The notes below the pieces were generated by a model that saw nothing but the letters and a program-made list of their open reading frames with translations, had not been told where the DNA came from and searched no databases. Position numbers and translations under genes: made by a program. A stretch of DNA of 64,000 nucleotides from Glutinoglossum americanum (lineage: Eukaryota; Ascomycota; Geoglossomycetes; Geoglossales; Geoglossaceae): positions 1 through 64,000 of the forward strand of contig JAGHQL010000016.1 of assembly GCA_020080175.1 (NCBI GenBank), in the 5' to 3' direction. This document shows, piece by piece, positions 33,624-43,960 of the stretch. Every line of letters begins with the position of its first letter. Position 1 is the first letter of the stretch.

Positions 33624-35486
33624 TCACCCCATATTACTAGCACCGGGCTCCGTATTCGCACCCGTCAAATCCAAGAAATCTTCCGTATTCCCGGCTGCGT
33701 TCCCTCTGGTCGGTATCCCTTGTTCCTCGCAGGCTCGCAGGTGATCTTTGGGGATTACTACTGAGCGTTGGAACTTGTCGGGAGCTGCGATGATAGTGGC
33801 CGTGAGGCCGGCTTCGACGTGCCATTCCATGTGGCAGTGGAAGAGGAAGACACGTGATGAGCCGGTGACTTGTTAGTTTTTTGTTTTATTTTCAGGGTGG
33901 GGGAGGGGTTTGATAGCGAGTAGATTGGAGGGATTAAACATATCTGGATTGTCGGCCTTGAACCGGAGGACCAACCATCCCCCCGCATGGACCATGACGG
34001 TATCCCTCCTCATCGGGACATCCGGGAATCCGCTCGTCACGCCCGGATATAACCCCGCGTCCGCTGGCGACCTCTCCAGGACCTGGACAGTGTGGCCGTG
34101 CAAGTGTAGGGGGTGATTTCCGGGGCCGGGATTGTTGGCTATGATATCTACGATCTGGTTGTGGCGAATGACGAAGGGATTGGAGTTTATGCCGTAGACA
34201 AGCGGGTCTAGGGCGAGGTTGCCGGCGCTTAGGGCGGTGTAGAGGGTTGGGACCTTTTGGCTTATGTAGGTTATGTTGTTGAAGGAGGCCCTGTGGGGGA
34301 AGAATGGGGGTTTAGTAAAAAAAACCCCCAAAAAAAATCAGGAACCCGACTGAGAGGCACAACTATTCAGAATACAATATGTCGCACCTGTTGATGCCAT
34401 CAGCCCCAGCGGCGAAATTCAACTCCAACGTAATGCTCGTATCCGGCGTTCCCAACATCTTCTGGCCATCTAGCGGCTCAAGCCCAAAATCATCAATAGG
34501 TTTGAAGTGATCCACCACCACCGGCCCCGGCAGCGCTTTCCAGTCGTCGTAGACCAAAAACCCAGTGACATTTAGATTCACACCCGGAGGGACTGAATCG
34601 AACATAGCTTCATCCATGCTCGCAATGAATGCATAGTTCTTGCTCGCATCCGGCTTTGCATGTATTAGAACGCTGTACCGCTGAGCCGAGGTGAGGTAAA
34701 TGGTGTCTGTTGTCTTTGGCTTCGTGTATATGCCGTCGATTTCAACAATCGTCATAGGATGGTCGTCGAAATGTAGGAAGCTAGCGCCAAAAGCACCCAT
34801 GTTTATGATGCGGACTAAATACGTCCTCCCGGGCGTAACGTGGAGCTTGATGTTTTGAGCGTCGTTGAGGAGAGCTGAGTCTGGTACCGGCTCTGCTCTC
34901 TCGTTCGCTGCAGATAGGTAATGTTGTAGCAACGTCGGCATTTGCTCATGGTACCAATCCGACAAGGTTAGGACTAGTTCCTCGTCATATTCACCTTTGT
35001 GGGGGTCGCGAGGGTCGTGAACGAGAATGGGTCCGCGAAGTCCATCAGGGTACTGGCCCTTATTGTGGGAGTGGTACCAATAGGTTCCGGGTTGATTTAT
35101 CTAAGGTTTAGGGTTAGAGTCAGGTCTTCAGGGAAGCAGCGGGATCAACACTCTACCTTGAAATCATAGGTGAAAGTGCCTCCAGGCGGAATAGGACACT
35201 GAGTCACACCACTGGGGCCATCCATCGTTACGGCACCCTGCTGGAAAAGGCCATGAAAGTGAAGACTGGTGCTCTCGTTTCCCAGCTTGTTGTTGACATG
35301 AATCACAACTCGGTCCCCAACATTGACGTCGATTGCTGGACAAGGCCAAGCTCCATTAATGCCTATGACCGGTCTCGAGACACCATCGGGGCTTGCGGAA
35401 ACCCATGTGATGTCCCAATTGAAGATGACGGTCGCAGCGGCAGAGAAGGCTTGGGAGATTGCAAACAGAATCAAGAGCTTAAACAT
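33624..35486 (-). CDS. Fet3-type multicopper oxidase (ferroxidase-like)
   Basis: Multicopper oxidases of this branch oxidise Fe(II) outside the cell with O2 as acceptor, normally feeding the permease Ftr1. Exons 35157-35486, 34388-35100, 33944-34290 and 33624-33853 give 539 residues. A signal peptide (MFKLLILFAISQAFSAAA) is visible. Copper ligands appear in order: LHFHGLFQ, YWYHSHNKGQ, HPLHLHGH and FHCHMEWH. FNNITYISQKVPTL and PMRRDTVMV are Fet3-like. The first two introns are GT-AG. The third only closes in phase if it is AT-AC: exon 3 ends after DNP plus one base and exon 4 begins so as to read DNPGVFLFHCH, exactly the family consensus. The chain ends TEPGASNMG at a TGA, without the C-terminal membrane helix of yeast Fet3. 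It therefore could be secreted, or a last exon was missed. No FTR1 gene lies nearby. Confidence 0.85.
33854..33943 (-). other. Probable AT-AC intron in multicopper oxidase
   Basis: The 90-nt intron begins ATATGTTTAATCC and ends CTCATCAC. The 5' end looks like the common donor GTATGT with the first G changed to A, and a CTAAC branch-like site lies 19 nt before the terminal AC. The AAG right after the branch site is too close to be used and gives the wrong phase. This fits a U2-type AT-AC intron more than the U12 class, whose donor is ATATCC. Based on phase and family consensus, not on transcripts. Confidence 0.65.
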
Positions 35487-36512
35487 GGCGGATTGGTAGC
35501 ACGCCAGCGTCAGCCTCTTGACCCAGTAGGAAACACATTGAGCCAGGTGCAACCCCTCTTCATTAAATAGTTGATACGGTGTGCGTGTAACAGAGCTACG
35601 GGCACGTTCTATGACACCCAAGCTTTGCATCCCAACTTAGCATGCATGGGCCAAGGGGCGAAAGAACGAAACTCAAACCCTTGCCCAATCCATAGGACTT
35701 GGAACGACACGGATACTGAGGTGCTAATTGAAAGGGTCTTGAGGCCTAGAGCATTGCGAATTCGACATCTATTTCGGGGGCGCTCGACTGGTTTGCAACC
35801 GGGCATCTGGGCGACATACGAGTACGGGCATGGGTATGAACATGTGATTTTCGGTGCTTCGAACGCCAGTCATATTGATCGCCTTTCGCCTTTCGCCCTT
35901 CACCTTCCTGGTATTATGCGCTAGAAGAAGCGGACGCAGCCTTATGAATCCTCACTTTATGGCTAGCGGTGCGTATAGAGTGGTAACTCATTGATAATAA
36001 TGGCCTGGCAACGCAATGGAGCACGAGACCGCCGCTTTATGGGAAACTACCCAATGTTGGCAGGCAGGACAGGTAAGCGAGCGCCCAAAACTCCAGAGAA
36101 CAGTCTGCAGGTACCCCGAAAGAAGCTTCAACTGGCTTGTGGATACCGACGTGATGACGTAGAAGGGCTGGAGTGGACTATGTCACCCTAACGAGCACAG
36201 GGATTCATCGGACGCACAGGGCTGCTGTTCGCGCTATGGTAACTTCCGAATCCCTGTGCAATTCTTGCGGATATTAATCCAGTTGTCCCTATAATGCACT
36301 TTCTTGGTTAATTAGACCCGGTGGAGCGAGATCTAGTCCGTGGCCGATTGGCACGAGCGATGCGCACGAGTGAATCGGCTGCAAACCATGATGTTAACAA
36401 TGTCTTGTTTATCGACTTGCTGTCTCATGAGAACTAGATTATGGGGTTTGACTTTGGGACAGTGGGTATCGCTAAAATTGAATCTAATCATAGCGTCTGG
36501 GGATCCCGTCTG
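35487..36512. other. Intergenic region upstream of the multicopper oxidase
   Basis: This 1-kb gap holds the promoter of the oxidase (left side) and the 3' flank of TAH18 (right side), both on the minus strand. A GATA-containing word set is present near 35570 and 35873, but no clustered GATA element typical of iron regulation is evident. No coding frame is supported. Confidence 0.4.
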
Positions 36513-38876
36513 CTACCAAGTCTCTTGCTTGTATCTTCCCTCTTTCTCCATGCTGGTCAGATATGCCCCTGCTCTTTCTCTCGGCATCGCGCCTTCTCTC
36601 TGAAAGACTTCTATTAAAGCCTCTCGCACTGCTTGCGGCATTTTGCCTGAGGAACTAGTCGAGGCATAGGCGTCAGCGCAAATGCCTAATTAGCAGAGGT
36701 ATTACAAGCCTGGCCAAAGCTATAGGCACCTACCCGCAAATGTAAACAATACCTGGGAGTTTGTAAAGCAGCTCGTAAATGAGAGGAGACTGTTCACGCA
36801 CGAGGTCTTGAACGTAAATCTTTTGCCTCTAGTAGCCGTGTCGAATTAGTTCTGGTGATTCTGTGCAAGTGATAATAAAGCGCAAAACCAACCTGGTCAC
36901 GAGAGAATGCGGAAAAAACTTCTAGGTGTCCTTTTTGCCTCAGGTTCTCCCACTCATCTTGGAAAAAGTAGTCCGCATCGCGATTTCTGCACCCAAAGAA
37001 CAATGCGTTCTGCCCCATTATGCTTGGCGGATAATCTTCTCGATTTTCATCTGCGGTTTGGCTGTTCGGATAAGTCTGGTACTTGGCCTGCATCTCATCT
37101 CTTGTAGCCAATCGCTCCCAGATGAGCGAGCGTATTGGGGCCACGCCCGTACCAGGCCCGATCATAACCGCTGGTTTACTGAGTTCAGAATTTGCCATGT
37201 TTAGGCCGCCCTTCTGCACAAGAACACTAAGATCGGCACCCACAGGGAGCGATGCGATGTAGCGAGTACATACCCCCTGGCGAATTTTTTTGATGACTGT
37301 GCGATACTTGACAATCGCGACCAGGAGCTCGATTCTGCTACCTGATATGACTTTATCCCCTGGCAAAGGCAATTTTAAATTTCCGCCACTAGCAATGCTG
37401 AACTGCCTTCCTCTGAGCACAGGAACGACAGTTGCTGCCCATTGCCATGGGATTCTCACGCCCTCAAACTCCTGTAAGACCTCCAATATGCTTCTTCGCG
37501 GTCGAGTTGTGTAATCATACAACTCGTCAATGTATTGCGGATTAGTGAACTCAAGAAGCCTCTCCTTGTGCATGGTATTATCTGTGAAATGCGCAATGAG
37601 GGAGAGAAATGACCGTCGTGGGATAGATGTGATATCCAAGTAGTTGGTTAGTAAGCTCCGGAGAGTCAGTTTTGGAAAGCTGGGGAGATTTGAAACCGGT
37701 GGCCGTGGGTAAGTCTGCGTGTCTGCCGGTGTAACACTAGGAACAAACTTGATGGGCTTGTCTGCAATGTCGGTCCAGTCCATTAAGGCAAGAAGTTGAT
37801 CAACATCGTCAGGAAAGTTCTTCGGAAATATGGTAAGCACATCGCCTGGCGCGTATTGGACAGGCGATCGGGTAGTGAAGGTGAGGTGGCGGACATCCTG
37901 CCAATGCGTTGGTGGCGTAACCCTTGTATGGTGGACTAGAGTTGCAGTCGTTGAGCCGCTAATGGGTAGCAGGTCACTTGGTGGCAGCTTGAATGATCGC
38001 TGTTGGTCACCCCCAACTAATGGGCTAATACCACAGACGTTAACGGGCTCCTGTGTGGCTGTGGTATCATCCGTTAAACATGAGGGTTTCTCCTCAGGCC
38101 CATCAAAGCCCAAAAGCCATTTTGGTTGAAGGAGAATATCCTCTGAAATAGGGCAGACATGCTCTGGTAGAGGGTATATCTCCAGGAGCAGTCTCCTGAG
38201 GTCAGTGGACCAAGGCAGGAAGATCCCATCAACCCTATAGGTGGTGAAAGATTCGGGGAGTTATCAGCAACATCTAAAAGTAAGGCTTATGGGCGGATGT
38301 AGCACTAACCCTTCCGGATGTTGTTCATCCGCTTCTCCTCGAGGGTATATCTCGTCAGCTCCTAGCTGTAAGAGACGCTTATGTAGCTTCCTAGCAGCCC
38401 AGTTGAATCTTTACAATGGGTGAAAACATCAGAACCAATAAGTTGATATGTGACGGTACCAGTTCGCCTTACTTGGGGTACGAGCTATCTCCAAGCCCAA
38501 ACGTGGTGAACCTCACCCGTTGCAGGTAGTTGGGGGGTAACCGTTTCCTGAGCAGGCGTCTCCAAAAGTTTCGGGTATTGGTAGGCAGATCTCCTTGACC
38601 AGTAGTGGACAACACGAAAAGAGTAACTGAACAAATTGACAGACCGCTCTTCCAAAGGAAACGGGGTGAGCAAGCAATATTGTGGCGTACTTGTGATTGA
38701 GAGCTACTCACGGGATCAACGGAATCCATATCAACTACTCGAGTAAAGAAGTGTAGCCGCTCTGTGATACGACCCAATTCCTCAGCTACATCTTGGGCAT
38801 TTCCAGTCTCTGACCCGTAAAGAATCAGAGCTGTCCGATCACGCTGATAGTCGGCTACCGCATCCCCCATGTTCAC
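36513..38876 (-). CDS. TAH18: NADPH-dependent diflavin oxidoreductase Tah18
   Basis: Tah18 (NDOR1) passes electrons from NADPH through FAD and FMN to Dre2 for cytosolic Fe-S cluster assembly. Six exons close in phase (38712-38876, 38473-38648, 38310-38408, 36893-38234, 36734-36828, 36513-36654), giving about 672 residues. A flavodoxin-like domain comes first (LILYGSETGNAQDVAEEL, LSTTGQGDLPTN, FGLGDSSYPKFNWAARKL). The FAD-binding domain contains RQFSIASG, and GVCTRYIASLPVG lines the FAD site. The NADPH domain contains MIGPGTGVAPIRSL and FFGCRNRDADYFF. The C-terminal exons give YVQDLVREQSPLIYELL, VYICGSSGKMPQAVREAL and the conserved tail ending in ETW. Exon 2 starts at AGCGGTCTG, which makes the loop after VDP slightly unusual. 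Family assignment is firm. It sits next to RNA-binding and Golgi genes and has no obvious link to them. Confidence 0.93.
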
Positions 38877-39752
38877 GGCGTATCAACCTTTTTCATGCGA
38901 TGGTCATGCGGCAAGGGTTAGAAGGGTGGCCAGCAAGACGGATGAGTCTATTCTGCGGCGGCCTGCTAGACATGTCAAATCATTCCATACAGTGAATGGT
39001 GCTCAGCCGGTTGAGTGACTCGATCTGCTACTTTGCTGGATTGACGGTGTGGGTCTCGGTGTTAGTCAGGCAGTTTCGGTAACCAGAAAAACACTAGTTT
39101 CTATCCGTAGTCCGTTCAATAGGAATATTGCCTTTGTGTGAATACGCCCGACCTGGAAATAGCGTACGTATATTATTGGACAGTCGGCTGTCTGTCAGCT
39201 TCGACCGCTACGTCGCCGCATGGCACTTGCTCCGCAGGTCATCACTGACAGCATCGCTTCGCTGGTCCTTCTAGAATTGTAGCACTCCTCGTTCCCTGAT
39301 CAGGCTAGAGGCTCAGGCCTCCAACTCTTGGCATTTCACTTTTTTTTTGCCCAAACACGCCGCCCCTTACACCCTTTCCCTTCCTCCTTCTCCCTCTCAT
39401 CCCTACTACTGTCAAGACAAATTTCATCACAAGTCAACCTGCTTCCCATCAACTCTCTTCTAGGGCTCTTAGCTACCCTATTCTCGGCAACTCCCCCTCG
39501 TCTTTAACCTCAAAGCGTTCCCTCGCAATAACACACGCTCAGACAAGAATACAGACAAGACCAGACAATACAAGGCGGTCTCGACAGATTTCATCTCTCG
39601 AAACCAGCACAACAACCAGCTCTCTTAACACAGACAAGAGCTCGCTTAATAAAATAGGACACTAGCTTAGTTCCGACATTCATACACACGCGTCGTCGCT
39701 CTTATAAAGATCGACTCGTGCCTTAAATCAACCCAACTATAAATCAATCAGC
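38877..39752. promoter_or_regulatory. Divergent promoter region TAH18 / RRM gene
   Basis: This 876-bp interval between divergent starts is pyrimidine-rich on the plus strand from about 39340 to 39480, with CT-rich tracts typical of strongly expressed fungal promoters and 5' UTRs. CAGACAAG-type words repeat near 39541, 39554 and 39631. No coding frame is supported. Confidence 0.5.
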
Positions 39753-41160
39753 ATGTCCGCCAGCGCTGTTGAAAACGTCACCGCCTCTTTGGCAAATACA
39801 AAAATCTCCGACCCTGTTACTGACGCTACCACTTCCGGCGATAACAAGGCTGCTAATGAAGCTGCTGCCGCTAGTGCAACTGACGGGAGGAGGTTGTACA
39901 TCGGGAACCTCGCGTACGCGACTACGGAGGGGGAGTTGAAAGAGTTCTTCAAGGGCTACCTTGTGTAAGTCTCTAGATATCTACTATTCGTCTATGCTTC
40001 GTTTTTGGATTTTCTCAACCTCAGTGTAATTTAATAGTATTGAGTTTGATAAAAGTGCCCCTTGTTTTATATATTCAGCATGAGAACCTTCTCCTGGGCT
40101 AGAATAGTAATTCTAACACTCATCTCTACATAGCGAATCCACTTCAATTCCTACAAACCCTCGCACTAGCCGTCCAGTTGGCTATGCCTTCGTGGACCTC
40201 TCCACCCCATCTGAGGCCGAGCGTGCCATCTCCGAGCTTTCCGGCAAGGAGGTCTTGGATCGCAAGGTGTCGGTTCAACTTGCTCGTAAACCTGAGCCTG
40301 CTGGTGAGAAGAGCGAAGGTGCTGTAAGTGGTGGTGAAGGGGGTAGCAGTGGTGAAGGTGGTAGGAGACGCGGGGGAGGAAGAGGCCGTGGCAGGGGGAG
40401 AGCTCGGGGAGGTAGAGCTGGCCGCGCTGGACGTGGGGTATGTGCTATGAACTTATAAGTGTTCGCCAACGGTAACTATACTAACGCTAACAATTTCCAA
40501 AGCGTCGTCCAGGTGGTGAGAATGGTCAAGTAGAGGCCACCGAAGCCGCACCAGCTGATGCTCCTCGCGTCGCTCTCCCTCTGACAGAGACCACCAATGA
40601 GGGCCATAGTGCCACCGAAGGGGCTGAGGGTACTTCCCCTAGTGAAGCCAATAAGGATGGCAAACCTAGGATTCCAAGAGAGCGAAAGCAACGTGGCCCC
40701 CCAGAAGATGGAGTCCCGTCGAAGATTAAGGTCATGGTCGCTAATTTGCCTTACGACCTGAGCGAGGAGACGGTAATCTTGGAACTTTTCATTCGTATGT
40801 CTTGTCTAATTAGGATCTCACTAACTGCTATGAAACCCTCAGCTCAAGCAACTTTTCGCGGATTACCAACCATCCTCAGCCAAAATCGCTCTCCGTCCGA
40901 TTCCGCGTTTCATGGTCAAGAAACTTCAAGCACGCAATGAACCACGCAAGGGCCGTGGCTTCGGCTTCGTGACTCTTGCCTCTGAGGAACTTCAGCAGAA
41001 GGCGGTTGCTGAGATGAATGGAAAACTTGTTGATGGTAGGGAAATCGCCGTAAAGATTGCTATTGATAGCCCCGGCAAGGAAGACGATGACATCAACCAC
41101 CATGAAATCGAGGAGAAGAAGGAGAATGGTGTCAGGGAGGGTGAGGCTACTGCCGCTTAA
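39753..41160 (+). CDS. Two-RRM RNA-binding protein with RGG linker
   Basis: Four exons (39753-39964, 40134-40437, 40503-40772, 40843-41160) close in phase to give 367 residues. The N-terminus is Ala/Thr-rich. RRM1 spans about 46-130 with RNP2 RRLYIGNL and RNP1 VGYAFVDL. An Arg/Gly linker (GGRRRGGGRGRGRGRARGG) spans about 150-172. An acidic and Pro-rich spacer leads to RRM2 at about 242-340, with VMVANLPYDLSEE and RNP1 KGRGFGFVTL. The tail is acidic and Ala-rich. Two RRMs around an RGG linker resemble fungal cytoplasmic or nucleolar RNP proteins of unknown specific target. The RGG tract is a likely methylation site. The first intron (169 nt) is longer than most here. Specific orthology to a named yeast protein is not clear. 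Confidence 0.85.
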
Positions 41161-41988
41161 CTGGTGAGTTCATGGGGTTATGGTGTGGCTGCCGTTGCGA
41201 CGGGGCTGGGGGCTCTCACAGGACGGAGGCGTGAGATGACTCGAATGTTGTGCGAACGTACCGGCGCGAGAAAAGTTTAATGGTGCTTATGGCTCAAAGA
41301 TTAGTGGGTATTGGCGGTGATCTCAGCAGTGGTTCAATAGATCGATATGGTGTCTGGTCCCCTCTTGAGACACAGTGATAATTCACTTTGCCAAACGGTG
41401 ATGATGATACTGTTAATCTGTACTCTTTGCTCTTCTCAGCCCTAGCGGCCTGAGATTGGGTTTCTCCCTTCATAGGTAGCTACTTTTACACAAAGAATCT
41501 CGATGGTTTTCCTTTCTTGCAGTGTGTTTACTAGGATTTTAGACATTTTCTTTTCCTGCAGTTGTGTTTCTCCGTATGGGGGTTGCCGAACTGTGTCCCT
41601 GATGTAGGAAGTTGATAATGGGATAATCATAACGTCTGGAATGCTGAAATATTTTGACCAATAAAATATGGAGAAAAGAAATCAAATTTGAGGAATGGAA
41701 TTTGAGCGGGTGAAACGCCGTTATGAAACTTGATTGCCCTATCAACATTGGTGATACCGAGATCGCGCGAACTCCTCTTATAGTATCACCACTCCCTAAA
41801 AGTGACTACAGAGTACATCTCTACCCAGAACTTAGAAACGAATAGGATTTACCAGAGACTCAAATACAACTACGTCAAGTTTGTTAGATATCCGGTTGGT
41901 CTTTACGTGTCCAATTGAGGCATAACTATCCCCAATCTTTCGATTCTGTTGAGGACGGGCGCCAGATTACGCTGCTCTCCACCGGAAG
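41161..41988. other. Intergenic region RRM gene to ArfGAP
   Basis: This 828-bp gap, between genes on the same strand, contains 3' UTR sequence and the ArfGAP promoter. Nothing coding or structural was recognised. Confidence 0.45.
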
Positions 41989-43400
41989 ATGAGCACGGGC
42001 AAGATGTGGGAGGTTGATCCCGAAACGAGGCGTAAGGTATGACAATTCTCTCCTTGTCCAAAAAAATGTGTACTAACTACCTTTTATGTTGTAGCTCCTC
42101 GAGATCCAGAAGAAAGACGGAAACAACTCCTGCTGCGACTGCGGCGCGCCTTCTCCACAATGGGCATGTCCGATCTCTCCACCCCGCCTAACCCTCGTTT
42201 TCAGACGGGAGAACAGCCGCTAATATCCCCAGCAGGCATCTCCGAAGTTCGGCATATTCATCTGTCTCACTTGTGCTGGTACTCACCGCGGTTTGGGCGT
42301 GCATATATCCTTTGTGCGCTCCATAACCATGGACGCATTTAAGACGAACGAGATCGTGCGCATGGAGTCTGGCGGCAATAAGGCCTGGCGTGACTTCTTT
42401 GACGCACATGAGACCACGAAGATAACTGGTGTGGAGTGGGATGAGGCCACAGTTGCAGAGAGGTATTCGGGGGAGGTCGGCGATGAGTGGAAGGAGAGAC
42501 TAACAGCGAAGATCGAGGGAAGGGAATATGTGCCTGGGAAGCAAACTCCTTCCGTGGCATCTGAACCGAAGCTTTCAAGAACATCGTCTATTGCTGGTGG
42601 GTCACGATCTGCAACGCCAATGGGGAAGGATAGATTAGCAAACCCCTCTTTACGCTCAGCATCACCAACTCCTTCCTTGGGCACATCTACACTAGGCTCA
42701 AGGAAAGCTCGCAACGAGGATTACTTCGCCAAATTAGGCAACGATAATGCATCTAGGTCTGATGGGCTACCTCCGAGCCAGGGAGGAAAGTACACTGGCT
42801 TCGGCAGCGCGCCGTTTGAGCCGGAGTCATCGAAAGATACGCCCGGCTTACCAGGCGTAGACGAATTGACGAAAGATCCCCTGGCAGCCTTGACGAAAGG
42901 CTTCGGGTGGTTCACAACCACAGTTGGGAAGAGCGCAAAGAATGTGAATGAAGGCTGGATACAACCAACCGCACAAAAGGTAAGAAAGGCTTTTCCATCT
43001 CCCGTACACGAAACCATTCCCTCAAACTAAAAAAAAAACTAACTATATCACACCTCAGATTGCGGAAGCAGACCTGACCACCCAAGCCCGCCTCACAGCC
43101 ACCCAACTCGGCCAGAACATCCAATCAACCACAAAATATACCGCAGAATCCGTATCCCGCTTCGTCGAAACACAATCCTCCACGCCGTCCAGGGGCAATT
43201 ATGCAACCGTCGACGGCGATAAGAGGGACTTTTGGGATAACTTTGGCGCCCCCGTGGAGGGCGGTAGTGCTAGTAGCAAGTCGAGCGCTATCGGGACGGC
43301 TACTATGAAGAAAGGGGGGGCGGCGGGAGGGGGAGGTGCAGCGGCTTCGACGACAGCGAAGGATGATGGGTGGGATGAGGATAAGTGGGATAAGTTTTAA
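41989..43400 (+). CDS. GCS1: ArfGAP of the Gcs1/ArfGAP1 family
   Basis: Gcs1 stimulates GTP hydrolysis by Arf1 in Golgi and post-Golgi vesicle traffic. Four exons (41989-42036, 42095-42163, 42236-42979, 43059-43400) close in phase to give 400 residues. The ArfGAP zinc finger begins GNNSCCDCGAPSPQWASPKFG and continues ICLTCAGTHRGLGVHISFVR, with the arginine finger in the THRGLG segment. The CxxC pairs are split by intron 2. That intron starts GCATGTCC rather than GT and ends CAG: a GC-AG intron, the only join that gives QWASPKFG. The C-terminal half is polar and holds lipid-packing-type amphipathic regions (LTKGFGWFTTTVGKSAKN and WIQPTAQKIAEADL) and ends DEDKWDKF. The family assignment is firm. 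Confidence 0.93.
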
Positions 43401-43960
43401 GGTAAGGAAAAGGAATTGGTTGGGGATAAGGAGGGGACAAGGGAGTAAAAGGTTTTTTTTATCAACTCATTCGGATTTTTCATTTCGCCTATCTTAGAGA
43501 TTTGTTCTGAAAAAAAAGCCCCTTTTTTGGAACAGGTAACAAAGACCCAACACCTTTTTGCATGAGTAGGGTATTATCACATCACATCGCATCATATTGG
43601 CCAAGAGGCATTTTCGGTTTGGAAAACAACGCGCGTTGAAGCGTGAGTTGTATACATAACACACCCGTGATTTCGAGGGATGGCAAGAAGATGGATCGAT
43701 CCCCCATTTCTCACCTCTCCCACTCTCTCATTTTGTGTTTTCATTCCTCACCAGATCTAGAAAGAAAGGCGGACAAGTGCCGGTTCTTCCCCTCCCAGAA
43801 TCTTCCGTATACTGACCGTTTACTACACATATGCAAAAGTTAGGGCAAGGCCAATTTATGTAATCCTTCGCTCCCCCGACAGCGCTGTAGGGCTATATAC
43901 TATACACTACACACTACCTGATATACATTTACATAACCACTTCAGACGCCGACCCGCTTT
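43401..43960. other. Convergent intergenic region GCS1/MEF2
   Basis: This 560-bp gap is AT-rich with T runs at 43453-43460 and 43520. It holds only 3' UTR-like sequence. A short plus-strand open frame at 43643-43843 has no family resemblance. Confidence 0.5.

Noticed and set aside
30699-35486. MFS transporter and multicopper oxidase as part of a secondary-metabolite cluster
   Set aside because: No backbone synthase or other tailoring genes lie in the window; they are merely convergent neighbours.
42283-42714. 143-residue minus-strand open frame over the ArfGAP
   Set aside because: Shadow of the ArfGAP exon on the other strand with no independent support.
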